A DNA stretch of 9,054 bases from Chitinophagaceae bacterium (GTDB lineage: Bacteria > Bacteroidota > Bacteroidia > Chitinophagales > UBA10324), in NCBI GenBank assembly GCA_023251195.1, contig JAHEZG010000150.1, forward strand, positions 1 to 9,054, given 5' to 3'. Positions 1-6,022 of this stretch are shown piece by piece. The notes beneath the pieces are model-generated. The model searched no databases, had not been told where the DNA came from, and saw nothing but the letters and a program-made list of their open reading frames with translations. The number at the start of each line of letters is the position of its first letter. Position 1 is the first letter of the stretch. The position numbers and the translations under genes are program-made.

Positions 1-1182
1 TTGTTGGTTGTTTATGCTTCCAGTCACAATGATTCAATTTCGTTTTTTGATATGCGGCAACTTTATATCAGGCAATTAATATGGGTTGGCACCTCGGCTA
101 TTCTTGCGAGTTTTATTCTGGTAACTGATAATAAATTTTACACCTCATTCGCTTATATTATTTATGGATTGGTGATTGTTTTGGTCGTCGGTGTTTTCTT
201 TTTCGGCCATGAAGTAAACGGAAATAAAAACTGGTTTGAAATCGGGAGTTTTCAATTGCAGCCATCGGAGTTTGCAAAATTTTCGGTAGCACTTGCTCTT
301 GCAAAATTTCTGAGCAATCAAAACATCAACCTTAAAAACAACAGAACCAAAGCACTGGCTCTTGCTATAATTTTTTTTCCGGCCTTACTGATTCAATTGC
401 AGGGCGATACAGGTTCTACATTGGTGTTTCTTGGATTTTTTCTGGTGCTTTACCGGTTTGGTTTGCCCGGCGAAATACTCATGCTGGGTGTAGGCATTCT
501 GGCACTTTCAGTTCTTTCATTAATTATGGACAAATTTATATTAATTGGGATTCTGTTTTTTCTGGCAGGAGCCACACTATATTTTATTAAACGAAACCGG
601 GCGGCTTACATCATTATTGCAGGTTTATTTGTTGGTGCCTCGTTGTATGTAACTACTACCAACTATGTTTTTAACAATGTGCTGAAGCTGCACCAGCAGC
701 AGCGAATAAAAGTTTTGCTCGGTCAGGAAGTAAATGTGAAAGATGCCGACTACAATGTTCGTCAATCAAAAATCGCAATCGGCTCCGGCGGATTTTTAGG
801 TAAGGGCCCGCTGCATGGCACACTTACCAAGTATAATTTTGTACCCGAACAGCACACCGATTTTATTTTCTGCACCATTGGCGAGGAATATGGTTTTTGG
901 GGAACCACCCTTTTTGTTTTCCTCTTTTTGTTTTTTCTCATCAGAATACTGTCGCTCGCTGAACGGCAACGATCAAAATTTTCGCGCATCTATGCTTATG
1001 GTGTTGCCTCTATTTTATTCTTTCATTTTTTAATCAATATCGGAATGACCATTGGTCTGGCGCCGGTTATTGGCATCCCACTGCCATTCATTAGTTATGG
1101 CGGATCATCATTGTGGTCGTTTACCATTCTGCTTTTTGTTTTGATAAAGCTGGATGCAGACAGGTTGGCGGTGCTTCGATAG
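1..1182 (+). CDS. rodA: RodA, SEDS-family peptidoglycan glycosyltransferase (5' end outside window)
   Basis: Integral inner-membrane polymerase that joins lipid II into glycan strands with a class B PBP (PBP2) in the elongasome. Seen in 393 visible residues: about nine hydrophobic segments; the SEDS signature NWFEIGSFQLQPSEFAK at residues 77-93; the periplasmic loop motif PEQHTDFIF at 282-290, whose Asp287 matches the catalytic Asp of E. coli RodA (D262); and the C-terminal IPLPFISYGGSS at 359-370. The first codon is an in-frame TTG, and the opening residues LVVYASS look like the end of the first transmembrane helix, so roughly 15-25 N-terminal residues lie upstream of the window and position 1 is not the true start. 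RodA rather than FtsW is favoured by the HTDFIF form and the lack of a long cytoplasmic N-terminus. In Bacteroidota it usually closes an mreBCD-PBP2-rodA cluster, which would lie to the left (inference). It ends at TAG 1180-1182. Confidence 0.95.
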   Translation: MLVVYASSHNDSISFFDMRQLYIRQLIWVGTSAILASFILVTDNKFYTSFAYIIYGLVIVLVVGVFFFGHEVNGNKNWFEIGSFQLQPSEFAKFSVALALAKFLSNQNINLKNNRTKALALAIIFFPALLIQLQGDTGSTLVFLGFFLVLYRFGLPGEILMLGVGILALSVLSLIMDKFILIGILFFLAGATLYFIKRNRAAYIIIAGLFVGASLYVTTTNYVFNNVLKLHQQQRIKVLLGQEVNVKDADYNVRQSKIAIGSGGFLGKGPLHGTLTKYNFVPEQHTDFIFCTIGEEYGFWGTTLFVFLFLFFLIRILSLAERQRSKFSRIYAYGVASILFFHFLINIGMTIGLAPVIGIPLPFISYGGSSLWSFTILLFVLIKLDADRLAVLR

Positions 1183-1273
1183 AAAATTAATAGTTAAAAA
1201 AAAATTTGCTGATATAAATCATTCGCAATCGCATACCGTTTATTTTTCTTCGTGATGGAAAAAATAATTCAGC

Positions 1274-1384
1274 ATGAATCCATCAAAGCAACCCGCTAAA
1301 AACTCTGAAGCCACCATCTGGTTTGTATTAATTTTTCTTTTTCTGATTGGTGGCCTGTTGGTATATTTAAAAGCGCATCAGTAA
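1274..1384 (+). CDS. Candidate small single-pass membrane protein (36 aa)
   Basis: An ATG at 1274 opens a 36-codon frame ending at TAA 1382-1384. The product has a short polar N-terminus with two lysines (residues 1-14), one continuous hydrophobic helix IWFVLIFLFLIGGLLVYL (15-32), and the tail KAHQ. The composition is that of a real single-pass membrane miniprotein, not random AT-rich DNA, and it lies 91 bp after rodA on the same strand. Against it: there is no clear Shine-Dalgarno sequence (only an A-rich stretch after GATGG), I recognise no family, and a 14-codon frame from ATG 1255 overlaps its start. It could be cotranscribed with rodA. Function unknown. Confidence 0.45.
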   Translation: MNPSKQPAKNSEATIWFVLIFLFLIGGLLVYLKAHQ

Positions 1385-1417
1385 TTGTTTTTTTTGACTG
1401 TTACACTTTGCTTAGTC

Positions 1418-1450
1418 AGAAGTTCCACTTTTCTAAAAAGTGGAACTTCT
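1418..1450. repeat. Perfect 15-bp inverted repeat (hairpin)
   Basis: The arms are 1418-1432 (AGAAGTTCCACTTTT) and its exact reverse complement 1436-1450, separated by three bases (CTA). It lies in the 326-bp gap between rodA and the T9SS cargo gene, 34 bp after the small ORF and 58 bp before ATG 1509. No T-run follows the right arm, so it is not a textbook intrinsic terminator, but a stem this long could still stop transcription or protect the rodA transcript's 3' end. The 11-mer AAAGTGGAACT of the right arm recurs at 4220-4230. The rest of the gap (1183-1273, 1385-1417, 1451-1508) shows nothing beyond AT-rich sequence. Confidence 0.6.
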
Positions 1451-1508
1451 AAGCATGAAGAACTTCAGAACTGAAAACGAATTACTTTTATGGGAGAAAT
1501 AATTTACC

Positions 1509-2372
1509 ATGAAAAAAATTCTTCTCTTCTGCTCATTTATTTTATTGCTGAATACAAAATCGCATTCACAAACTTTCCCTGAATTTGCACCACTTGGCGC
1601 AACTTGGAATTACATGGTTTATGAAATAAATGGCTCTGCATGGACTTTTCATTTTACCTCTGTCGATACAGCGATTATTGATGGAAAGCATGGAAAGAAA
1701 ATCAATGCAGAATATGCGGTTGCACCATATTTTTTTGTTTATAGAGACAGTCTTCAGATGTACGCAAGTTTCGATAGTATTTCTTGGAAATTAATTTATG
1801 ATTTCAGTAAACAAGTGGGAGATAGTTTTATCTCACATGTCAATTATCCAAATGAAGATTCAGTTGTTGTTGAGGTGACTGCAAGAGGTGATACTTTAAT
1901 CGGAGGATTTCAAATTCCATACTTAAGGCTACATTCAACAAACCCAGCATTTTATGTTGGAGGCAAAGTTTTATTAAATATTGGTGGCGAAGATTTTTTC
2001 TTTGCGAATTCTACTTTTATGGACCCATCAATTAATGGTCTTCGTTGCTTTCATGATTCCTTGATAGGCGAATTTTTTTTAGTAAGTCCATGTGATACAG
2101 TTATAAGTATTGGTATCAGCGAAATTCTTGGAGACGATAATCTCATTTCCATTTACCCCAACCCCGTCAACGAAAATCTTTTCATTCAAAAATCAAAGCT
2201 AAGCAATTCAGCAAGTGTGCAGGTATTTAAATACACCGGTCAATTAGTTTTGGAGATTAAAAATTTCAAAGAAGAAAACATTGATACCCAAAATCTGCAA
2301 AACGGATTTTATGTTTTGAAATATTCGGATGGAAATAATTATTCAGTGAAAAAATTTTTAGTACAGCATTAA
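1509..2372 (+). CDS. Secreted protein with T9SS type A C-terminal sorting domain, function unknown
   Basis: A 287-residue exported protein. Seen: a Sec signal peptide (MKK, hydrophobic ILLFCSFILLL, probable cleavage near SHS-Q at 20/21), a beta-rich middle region (about 25-195) matching no enzyme family I recognise, and a C-terminal sorting domain (about 210-287) with YPNP at 216-219, the strand NLFI at 223-226, GFYVLKY at 266-272 and KKFLV at 281-285. This is the T9SS type A (Por secretion) tail pattern, so the protein should be moved across the outer membrane and either released or anchored after the tail is removed. Cys180 (GLRCF) and Cys195 (SPCDT), just before the tail, may form a disulfide; this pair is common in small Bacteroidota proteins of this type (recollection). 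ATG 1509 is preceded by GGGAGA about 13 bases upstream, a usable ribosome site. The gene appears monocistronic. Confidence 0.85.
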   Translation: MKKILLFCSFILLLNTKSHSQTFPEFAPLGATWNYMVYEINGSAWTFHFTSVDTAIIDGKHGKKINAEYAVAPYFFVYRDSLQMYASFDSISWKLIYDFSKQVGDSFISHVNYPNEDSVVVEVTARGDTLIGGFQIPYLRLHSTNPAFYVGGKVLLNIGGEDFFFANSTFMDPSINGLRCFHDSLIGEFFLVSPCDTVISIGISEILGDDNLISIYPNPVNENLFIQKSKLSNSASVQVFKYTGQLVLEIKNFKEENIDTQNLQNGFYVLKYSDGNNYSVKKFLVQH

Positions 2373-2377
2373 ACTTC

Positions 2378-2490
2378 TCTGCGCCTATGCGTCTTCCAAC
2401 AAATACATCGGTATGTTCCATCTGCGGTTAAATAATTTCAATTCATCTTTGAACTTTGAAACATTCAAACCTTTCAACTTTCAAAACTAA
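2378..2490. repeat. Degenerate short-period intergenic repeats (TCTGCG and TTTGAA/TTCAAA types)
   Basis: Two adjacent low-complexity patches separate the T9SS cargo gene from the hydrolase gene. In 2378-2432, TCTGCG-like units occur (TCTCTGCGCC, TATGCGTC and later ATCTGCGGTTAAAT), resembling a CTCTGCG-rich intergenic element I recall from many Bacteroidota genomes. In 2448-2490, alternating TTTGAA and TTCAA units include the hairpin TTTGAA-ACA-TTCAAA at 2455-2469. The second patch would encode the first residues of the hydrolase if its first possible TTG were used, which argues against that start. No terminator with a T-run is visible. Confidence 0.4.
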
Positions 2491-2497
2491 AAAAGCA

Positions 2498-3271
2498 TTG
2501 AACGCATACGCACTCTCAGAAGGTACGTACACAGTTGATGAATCGAAAATATTTATCCCATTTAATAGCGATACAGATTCAATAAAAAATCGCCCCGCCT
2601 CGCTGCTTGTCGAAATTTGTCCGTTCCTGATAATAACTGACGAAGGCTTAATCATTATTGACCCCGGCTTAGGATTAATAAATTCTGAAGGTGAATTTCA
2701 AATAATAAAAAACCTTTCTCAACTCGGATTCAATAGCACCGATGTAAATTATGTTTTGTTAAGTCATTTGCACAAAGACCACATCGGAGGAGTAGCGTAC
2801 GAAGAAAGCGGAGAAATGAAACCCATGTTCCCCAAAGCCGAATATGTTTATCAGGAAGAAGAAATGAATGATGCATTGGAAAAATCTTCTTCGAAATCTT
2901 TTGAAGAAAAAAAATTATTGTTCCTGAAAAACCGGAAAGAGAAAACTGTTTTGAAAGGCAACACCCAATTCAATAAAAATATTTATTGCGAAATCTCCGG
3001 CGGACACACCAGGCATCATCAGGTATTTTGGATAAACACAGCAACAGAAAAATATTTTTACGGAGGTGATGTATTGCCGCAAGGCACGCAACTCATCCGC
3101 AAGTTCGCAGCGAAATATGATTACGATGGAAAAAAATCAGCGGAACTCAGAATCGAATACGGAAAAAAATGTGCGACTGAAAATTATGCGTGTTTATTTT
3201 TTCACTCATCAATAAATCCAATTTCAAAATTGAAATTTGAAGATGAAAGGTTTGAATTAATCGGAATTTAG
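2498..3271 (+). CDS. Metallo-beta-lactamase-fold metal-dependent hydrolase
   Basis: A 257-residue soluble hydrolase of the MBL superfamily, probably with a dinuclear metal site; the substrate cannot be told. Numbered from TTG 2498, the metal-ligand set is complete: SHLHKDH gives His90, His92, Asp94 and His95; GGHTRHH gives His170; GGD gives Asp191; and FFH gives His236. The first beta-strand motif IIIDPGLG (53-60) is also typical. No ATG exists in the N-terminal half. The frame opens after a TGA at 2450-2452 and has TTG codons at 2456 and 2498. I chose 2498 because the product then begins MNAYALSEGTYTVD, like the usual start of related enzymes, whereas the extra 14 codons from 2456 come from an intergenic repeat patch. 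No signal peptide is seen, so it is probably cytoplasmic. AHL-lactonase-type, glyoxalase II-like and other activities remain open. Confidence 0.85.
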   Translation: MNAYALSEGTYTVDESKIFIPFNSDTDSIKNRPASLLVEICPFLIITDEGLIIIDPGLGLINSEGEFQIIKNLSQLGFNSTDVNYVLLSHLHKDHIGGVAYEESGEMKPMFPKAEYVYQEEEMNDALEKSSSKSFEEKKLLFLKNRKEKTVLKGNTQFNKNIYCEISGGHTRHHQVFWINTATEKYFYGGDVLPQGTQLIRKFAAKYDYDGKKSAELRIEYGKKCATENYACLFFHSSINPISKLKFEDERFELIGI

Positions 3272-3317
3272 CAATCTTCAATAATCTTAAATCTCAACTC
3301 TTAAATCTTAATTCAAA
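3272..3317. repeat. Direct repeat TCTTAAATCT in a convergent 46-bp intergenic gap
   Basis: TCTTAAATCT occurs at 3285-3294 and again at 3299-3308, 14 bp apart, filling most of the gap between the stop codons of the hydrolase (+) and the LOG gene (-). No hairpin with a T-run is visible, so neither gene has an obvious intrinsic terminator here. The patch resembles other low-complexity AATCTTAAATC spacers of Bacteroidota genomes (recollection). Confidence 0.4.
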
Positions 3318-4079
3318 TTATCGCCAGAAAAAAACTTTCTCCCCCAAAAACTTTAGCGGCTTCGGAATTTTTTTACGCATAAGCCAGGGTTTATCGGTGG
3401 CATATCTTTTAATGTGCGACATGGCTTCCTGAATATCGTCGGTTACTAAAAACAATTCAAGGTCTTTCGCATCAATGGTTTTATGGTCTTCCATGGTTTG
3501 CAATTGCATCAATAAATTGTTCCAGTATTCTTTACCAAATAGTATAACCGGAAAACCTTTAATCTTTCCTGTTTGTATGAGTGTAAGTGCTTCAAATAAT
3601 TCGTCGAGCGTTCCCATTCCGCCCGGCATCACCACAAACGCATATGAATATTTAAACATTAAAACCTTGCGAACAAAAAAATGTTCGAAGGTAACTTCGC
3701 GCGTGAGGTAGGGATTTTCCTTTTGTTCATGCGGCAACTTGATATTGCACCCGATTGAAATTCCACCGGCTTCAAAGGCTCCTTTATTTGCAGCTTCCAT
3801 TACACCCGGGCCGCCGCCGGTCATTACACCAAAACCAAGTTTTGAAATTTCTCTTCCCATCACAATCGAATTTGAATATACAGGATGATCAGGTTTGAAT
3901 CTGGCAGAACCAAATACCGCAATGCAAGGTCCTGCAAAATGCAAAGTTCTGAAACCCTTTATAAACTCAAACATAATTTCCAGTGTAAATCCAAAATCTT
4001 TAATTCTGGAATGCGGTCCTTCCAAAAAATAACTTTCGTTATTAATTATAGATCCGGAAGGTGCGATGGATTTTTTCAT
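3318..4079 (-). CDS. LOG-family protein (TIGR00730-type Rossmann fold), probable nucleoside-monophosphate phosphoribohydrolase
   Basis: Members of this family, often misannotated as lysine decarboxylases, cleave the N-glycosidic bond of nucleoside 5'-monophosphates; plant and some bacterial members release cytokinins. Seen in 253 residues: FGSAR at 56-60 (start of the nucleotide-binding fold), TGGGPGVMEA at 87-96, and the diagnostic PGGMGTLDE at 152-160 with catalytic Glu160. The N-terminal extension of about 50 residues (EGPHSRIKDF...EFIKGFRTLHFAGP) is typical of the longer LOG-like proteins of Bacteroidota. There is no signal peptide, so it should be cytoplasmic. The start is ATG at 4079-4077, preceded by AT-only sequence with no Shine-Dalgarno. 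It converges on the hydrolase gene, and its promoter region carries inverted and direct repeats. The physiological substrate is unknown, and cytokinin production should not be assumed. Confidence 0.9.
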   Translation of the reverse strand: MKKSIAPSGSIINNESYFLEGPHSRIKDFGFTLEIMFEFIKGFRTLHFAGPCIAVFGSARFKPDHPVYSNSIVMGREISKLGFGVMTGGGPGVMEAANKGAFEAGGISIGCNIKLPHEQKENPYLTREVTFEHFFVRKVLMFKYSYAFVVMPGGMGTLDELFEALTLIQTGKIKGFPVILFGKEYWNNLLMQLQTMEDHKTIDAKDLELFLVTDDIQEAMSHIKRYATDKPWLMRKKIPKPLKFLGEKVFFWR

Positions 4080-4105
4080 ATTTAATTTAATGGCCTATTG
4101 TGTGG

Positions 4106-4135
4106 CGAAATAAATCAACCGGCATATTTATTTCG
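4106..4135. promoter_or_regulatory. Perfect 10-bp inverted repeat upstream of the LOG gene
   Basis: CGAAATAAAT at 4106-4115 is repeated as its exact reverse complement at 4126-4135 with a 10-base spacer. Its near edge is 26 bp before the LOG start codon (4079), so it is either an operator near the promoter or a stem-loop in the 5' leader. The 20-bp centre-to-centre spacing (two helical turns) fits a dimeric DNA-binding protein. Function is inferred from position only. Confidence 0.4.
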
Positions 4136-4170
4136 AAACTTGTTTACTTTAAATGCTGAGTAAATCAACC
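4111..4170. repeat. 10-bp direct repeat spaced 50 bp (TAAATCAACC)
   Basis: TAAATCAACC occurs at 4111-4120 and 4161-4170, exactly 50 bp apart. The first copy overlaps the left arm of the 10-bp inverted repeat. Read on the minus strand the unit is GGTTGATTTA, and its TTG could serve as part of a -33 element. A perfect palindrome, TAGAATTCTA, lies next to it at 4175-4184. All are in the non-coding gap between LOG and mltD. Confidence 0.35.
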
Positions 4171-4232
4171 TCTATAGAATTCTAAAAATTAATTCAAACC
4201 TGATGAACATCTGCTTAGTAAAGTGGAACTGT

Positions 4233-4260
4233 AAAAGGCAAATGAAGTAAATGCCGTTTT
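4233..4260 (-). terminator. Possible weak intrinsic terminator after mltD
   Basis: On the minus strand, 25-52 bases after the mltD stop, GGCA (4255-4252) can pair with TGCC (4240-4237) across an 11-base loop, followed by TTTT (4236-4233); the preceding AAAA can also pair with that T-run after a one-base bulge. The stem is short and the T-run only four bases, so this is a weak candidate, but the position is right. Confidence 0.3.
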
Positions 4261-4284
4261 CTGATTCAAGTAACCCGAAACGAA

Positions 4285-5811
4285 TTAAAGATTAATCTTC
4301 AACACCATTCCCGGTTGCAGATGTGACCATTTTGATGGTGAGTTAGCTGCTTTGATTTCAGCAACTGTTACACCACTGTATTTATTCGCAATTGCCCAAA
4401 GTGAATCACCTGATTTTACTTTATAATAAATAGTTTTTGAACCGGATGTAGTTGAGGTGGATGAAGTAGTTGTGGAAGTTGTAGTTGGTTTTGTGGTTGA
4501 AGTTGTAGAGGTTGTTTTTGTTCCAGATGTTGGATGAGATTCGCTGTATCCGTTACCGCTGTAAATTTTTATTTTTTGTCCTGCATAAATCATATTGTTA
4601 TGAATCACATTCCATGATTTTAATTGAGCAACCGTGCATTTGTTTTTTGATGCAATGATTCCCAATGACTCACCACTGCGGACCGTATGCGTATAGTAAT
4701 TTCCTTTTACTCCATTGTATGAAGTATAATTTTTTACCAGACAGTTTTTTGATGCGCAAACAATTGAATCCTTCATGGCATCATACACACAATATTTATC
4801 GGATGGAAGTTTCAATGCATATGGCTCGTTGAATGCCGGAATAACATTGGTGCGCAAACCCGGATTTAAAAATTTCACCATCTCAACAGTAAGATTGGTG
4901 TACTTGGCTACTTGCTCGCAACTCAATTTCTGATACACATCAACAGTTGAAATTTCACACACACTTTGTTCAGGTTCTCTGACTTGTAAGTCATGAGCAT
5001 AGTAAAAATTCATTACATACATGGCGGCAACAAATGCCGGAACATAGGAACGGGTTTCTTTCGGAAGATACTTGCTGATTGCCCAGAAATCCATTTTGCC
5101 ACCTGACATTGCAATCGCCTTATTTACATTTCCCGGGCCGCAGTTATAAGAAGCAATTGCTAAAAACCAATCGCCATAAATGTTGTACGAGTTTTTCATG
5201 TAAGCAGCAGCGCCTTCAGTTGAGCGGATAATATCTCTGCGTTCATCCAGGTAAGAGTTTACGGTTAAGTCATAAACTTTAGCAGTACCGGGCATAAACT
5301 GCCACAACCCCACTGCACCTGATTTTGAAATAGCCATTGGATTTAGTGCGGATTCAATTATTGCCATGTACTTTAAATCAGCAGGCACTCCGTTGTCAAC
5401 TAATATTTTTTCAAAAATCGGAAAGTAAAATTTACTTAATCCCAGCATACGCTCCACCTGATCGCGACGACGCAAAGTGTAGAGGTCAATAAATTTTTTA
5501 ACTTCTTCGTTATAGACAAGGGGCATTACCGTATTGAAAGATTTCAATCGCGCATCATAAACTGAATCCTGAAAAGTAGGGAAACGGTTGTAGCTGTTTT
5601 CGCCATAAGTTTCCATGATTAACGAATCGAGTGAGTTGTCAACTGCATTGATACTATCTGCTCCGTTGCCGATAAAAGGCGCAGGAGAAATAGTAGTGTT
5701 GATGCTGTTGAGCGGTTGCTGAGCAAACAAACTCAGCGAGGTGAATATGCAACAACCAAAGGCGAAGAGAAAGGTTGTCGCAGGTTTTTTAAAATTGAGC
5801 AGCTTCGTCAT
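4285..5811 (-). CDS. mltD: MltD-like lytic transglycosylase (GH23 SLT domain plus LysM repeats)
   Basis: A periplasmic enzyme that cleaves the MurNAc-GlcNAc bond of peptidoglycan with 1,6-anhydro-MurNAc formation. Numbered from ATG 5811 (508 aa): a signal peptide ending near LFA-QQ (about residues 30-31); a helical pre-domain; a GH23 domain at about 130-245 with catalytic Glu153 (IIES), GLWQFMPGTAK (168-178) and ASYNCGPGNV (220-229); a degenerate LysM-like stretch at about 294-340; LysM at 375-417; a Ser/Thr-rich linker; and a second LysM at 462-508 that ends the protein. LysM domains bind glycan strands. A longer frame begins at TTG 5859, but ATG 5811 starts directly at a normal signal peptide (MTKLLNFKK...), so I prefer it. 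No clear lipobox is present although two cysteines lie in the signal region, so a lipoprotein is not supported. It lies 199 bp after gatA on the same strand, probably with its own promoter. Confidence 0.93.
   Translation of the reverse strand: MTKLLNFKKPATTFLFAFGCCIFTSLSLFAQQPLNSINTTISPAPFIGNGADSINAVDNSLDSLIMETYGENSYNRFPTFQDSVYDARLKSFNTVMPLVYNEEVKKFIDLYTLRRRDQVERMLGLSKFYFPIFEKILVDNGVPADLKYMAIIESALNPMAISKSGAVGLWQFMPGTAKVYDLTVNSYLDERRDIIRSTEGAAAYMKNSYNIYGDWFLAIASYNCGPGNVNKAIAMSGGKMDFWAISKYLPKETRSYVPAFVAAMYVMNFYYAHDLQVREPEQSVCEISTVDVYQKLSCEQVAKYTNLTVEMVKFLNPGLRTNVIPAFNEPYALKLPSDKYCVYDAMKDSIVCASKNCLVKNYTSYNGVKGNYYTHTVRSGESLGIIASKNKCTVAQLKSWNVIHNNMIYAGQKIKIYSGNGYSESHPTSGTKTTSTTSTTKPTTTSTTTSSTSTTSGSKTIYYKVKSGDSLWAIANKYSGVTVAEIKAANSPSKWSHLQPGMVLKINL
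4438..4515 (-). repeat. Threonine/serine codon repeat encoding the inter-LysM linker
   Basis: This in-frame low-complexity tract of mltD is built almost only of ACN and TCN/AGT codons on the minus strand, giving 26 residues that are nearly all Thr or Ser (433-458 of the 508-residue form), plus one Lys, one Pro and one Gly. It forms a flexible linker between the two last LysM domains. Such tracts tend to vary in length between strains by slippage. Confidence 0.7.
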
Positions 5812-5856
5812 TACTGTTACAGTTGTGTTTACACAGGTTAAGAAATTGTTAGCTCG

Positions 5857-5886
5857 CAAAATAGGTATCCGTTTTAAAAAAACAAT
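5857..5886 (-). promoter_or_regulatory. Candidate Bacteroidota-type promoter for mltD
   Basis: On the minus strand, ATTG (5886-5883) is followed after 19 bases by TATTTTG (5863-5857), close to the Bacteroidota sigma pattern of a TTTG-like -33 element and a TAnnTTTG -7 element with about 19-21 bases between them. The -7 box is one T short of consensus. Transcription would start some 40 bases before ATG 5811, which supports the shorter mltD start. Judged by eye only. Confidence 0.3.
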
Positions 5887-6001
5887 AGCTCAAAATCATT
5901 CATTTCAGATTCGGTTAAACTGATTGTCTAAAAAAGTTACCTAATGCAAAAAGGGTATTACGATTGAGTTGGGAATTTGTTGTCGGGGTTAAGACGAAGT
6001 T

Positions 6002-6022
6002 TTGATGATATTATTTCATCAA
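6002..6022. repeat. 7-bp inverted repeat spanning the gatA stop codon
   Basis: TTGATGA (6002-6008) and TCATCAA (6016-6022) form a perfect stem with a 7-base AT-only loop that contains the gatA TAA (6013-6011). There is no T-run downstream on the minus strand, so it is at best a weak 3'-end structure. Confidence 0.3.

Noticed and set aside
2498..3271. Assigning the MBL protein as an AHL lactonase (quorum quenching)
   Set aside because: The HxHxDH, His, Asp and His ligands are shared by many MBL enzymes, and nothing specific to lactonases is visible.
3318..4079. Calling the LOG protein a lysine decarboxylase or a cytokinin-producing enzyme
   Set aside because: PGGxGT family members are phosphoribohydrolases, and the decarboxylase label is a legacy error; cytokinin output cannot be judged without precursor synthesis genes.
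5812..5859. Extended N-terminus of the lytic transglycosylase from TTG 5859
   Set aside because: The extra 16 residues precede a normal signal peptide that starts exactly at ATG 5811, and a candidate promoter overlaps this stretch.
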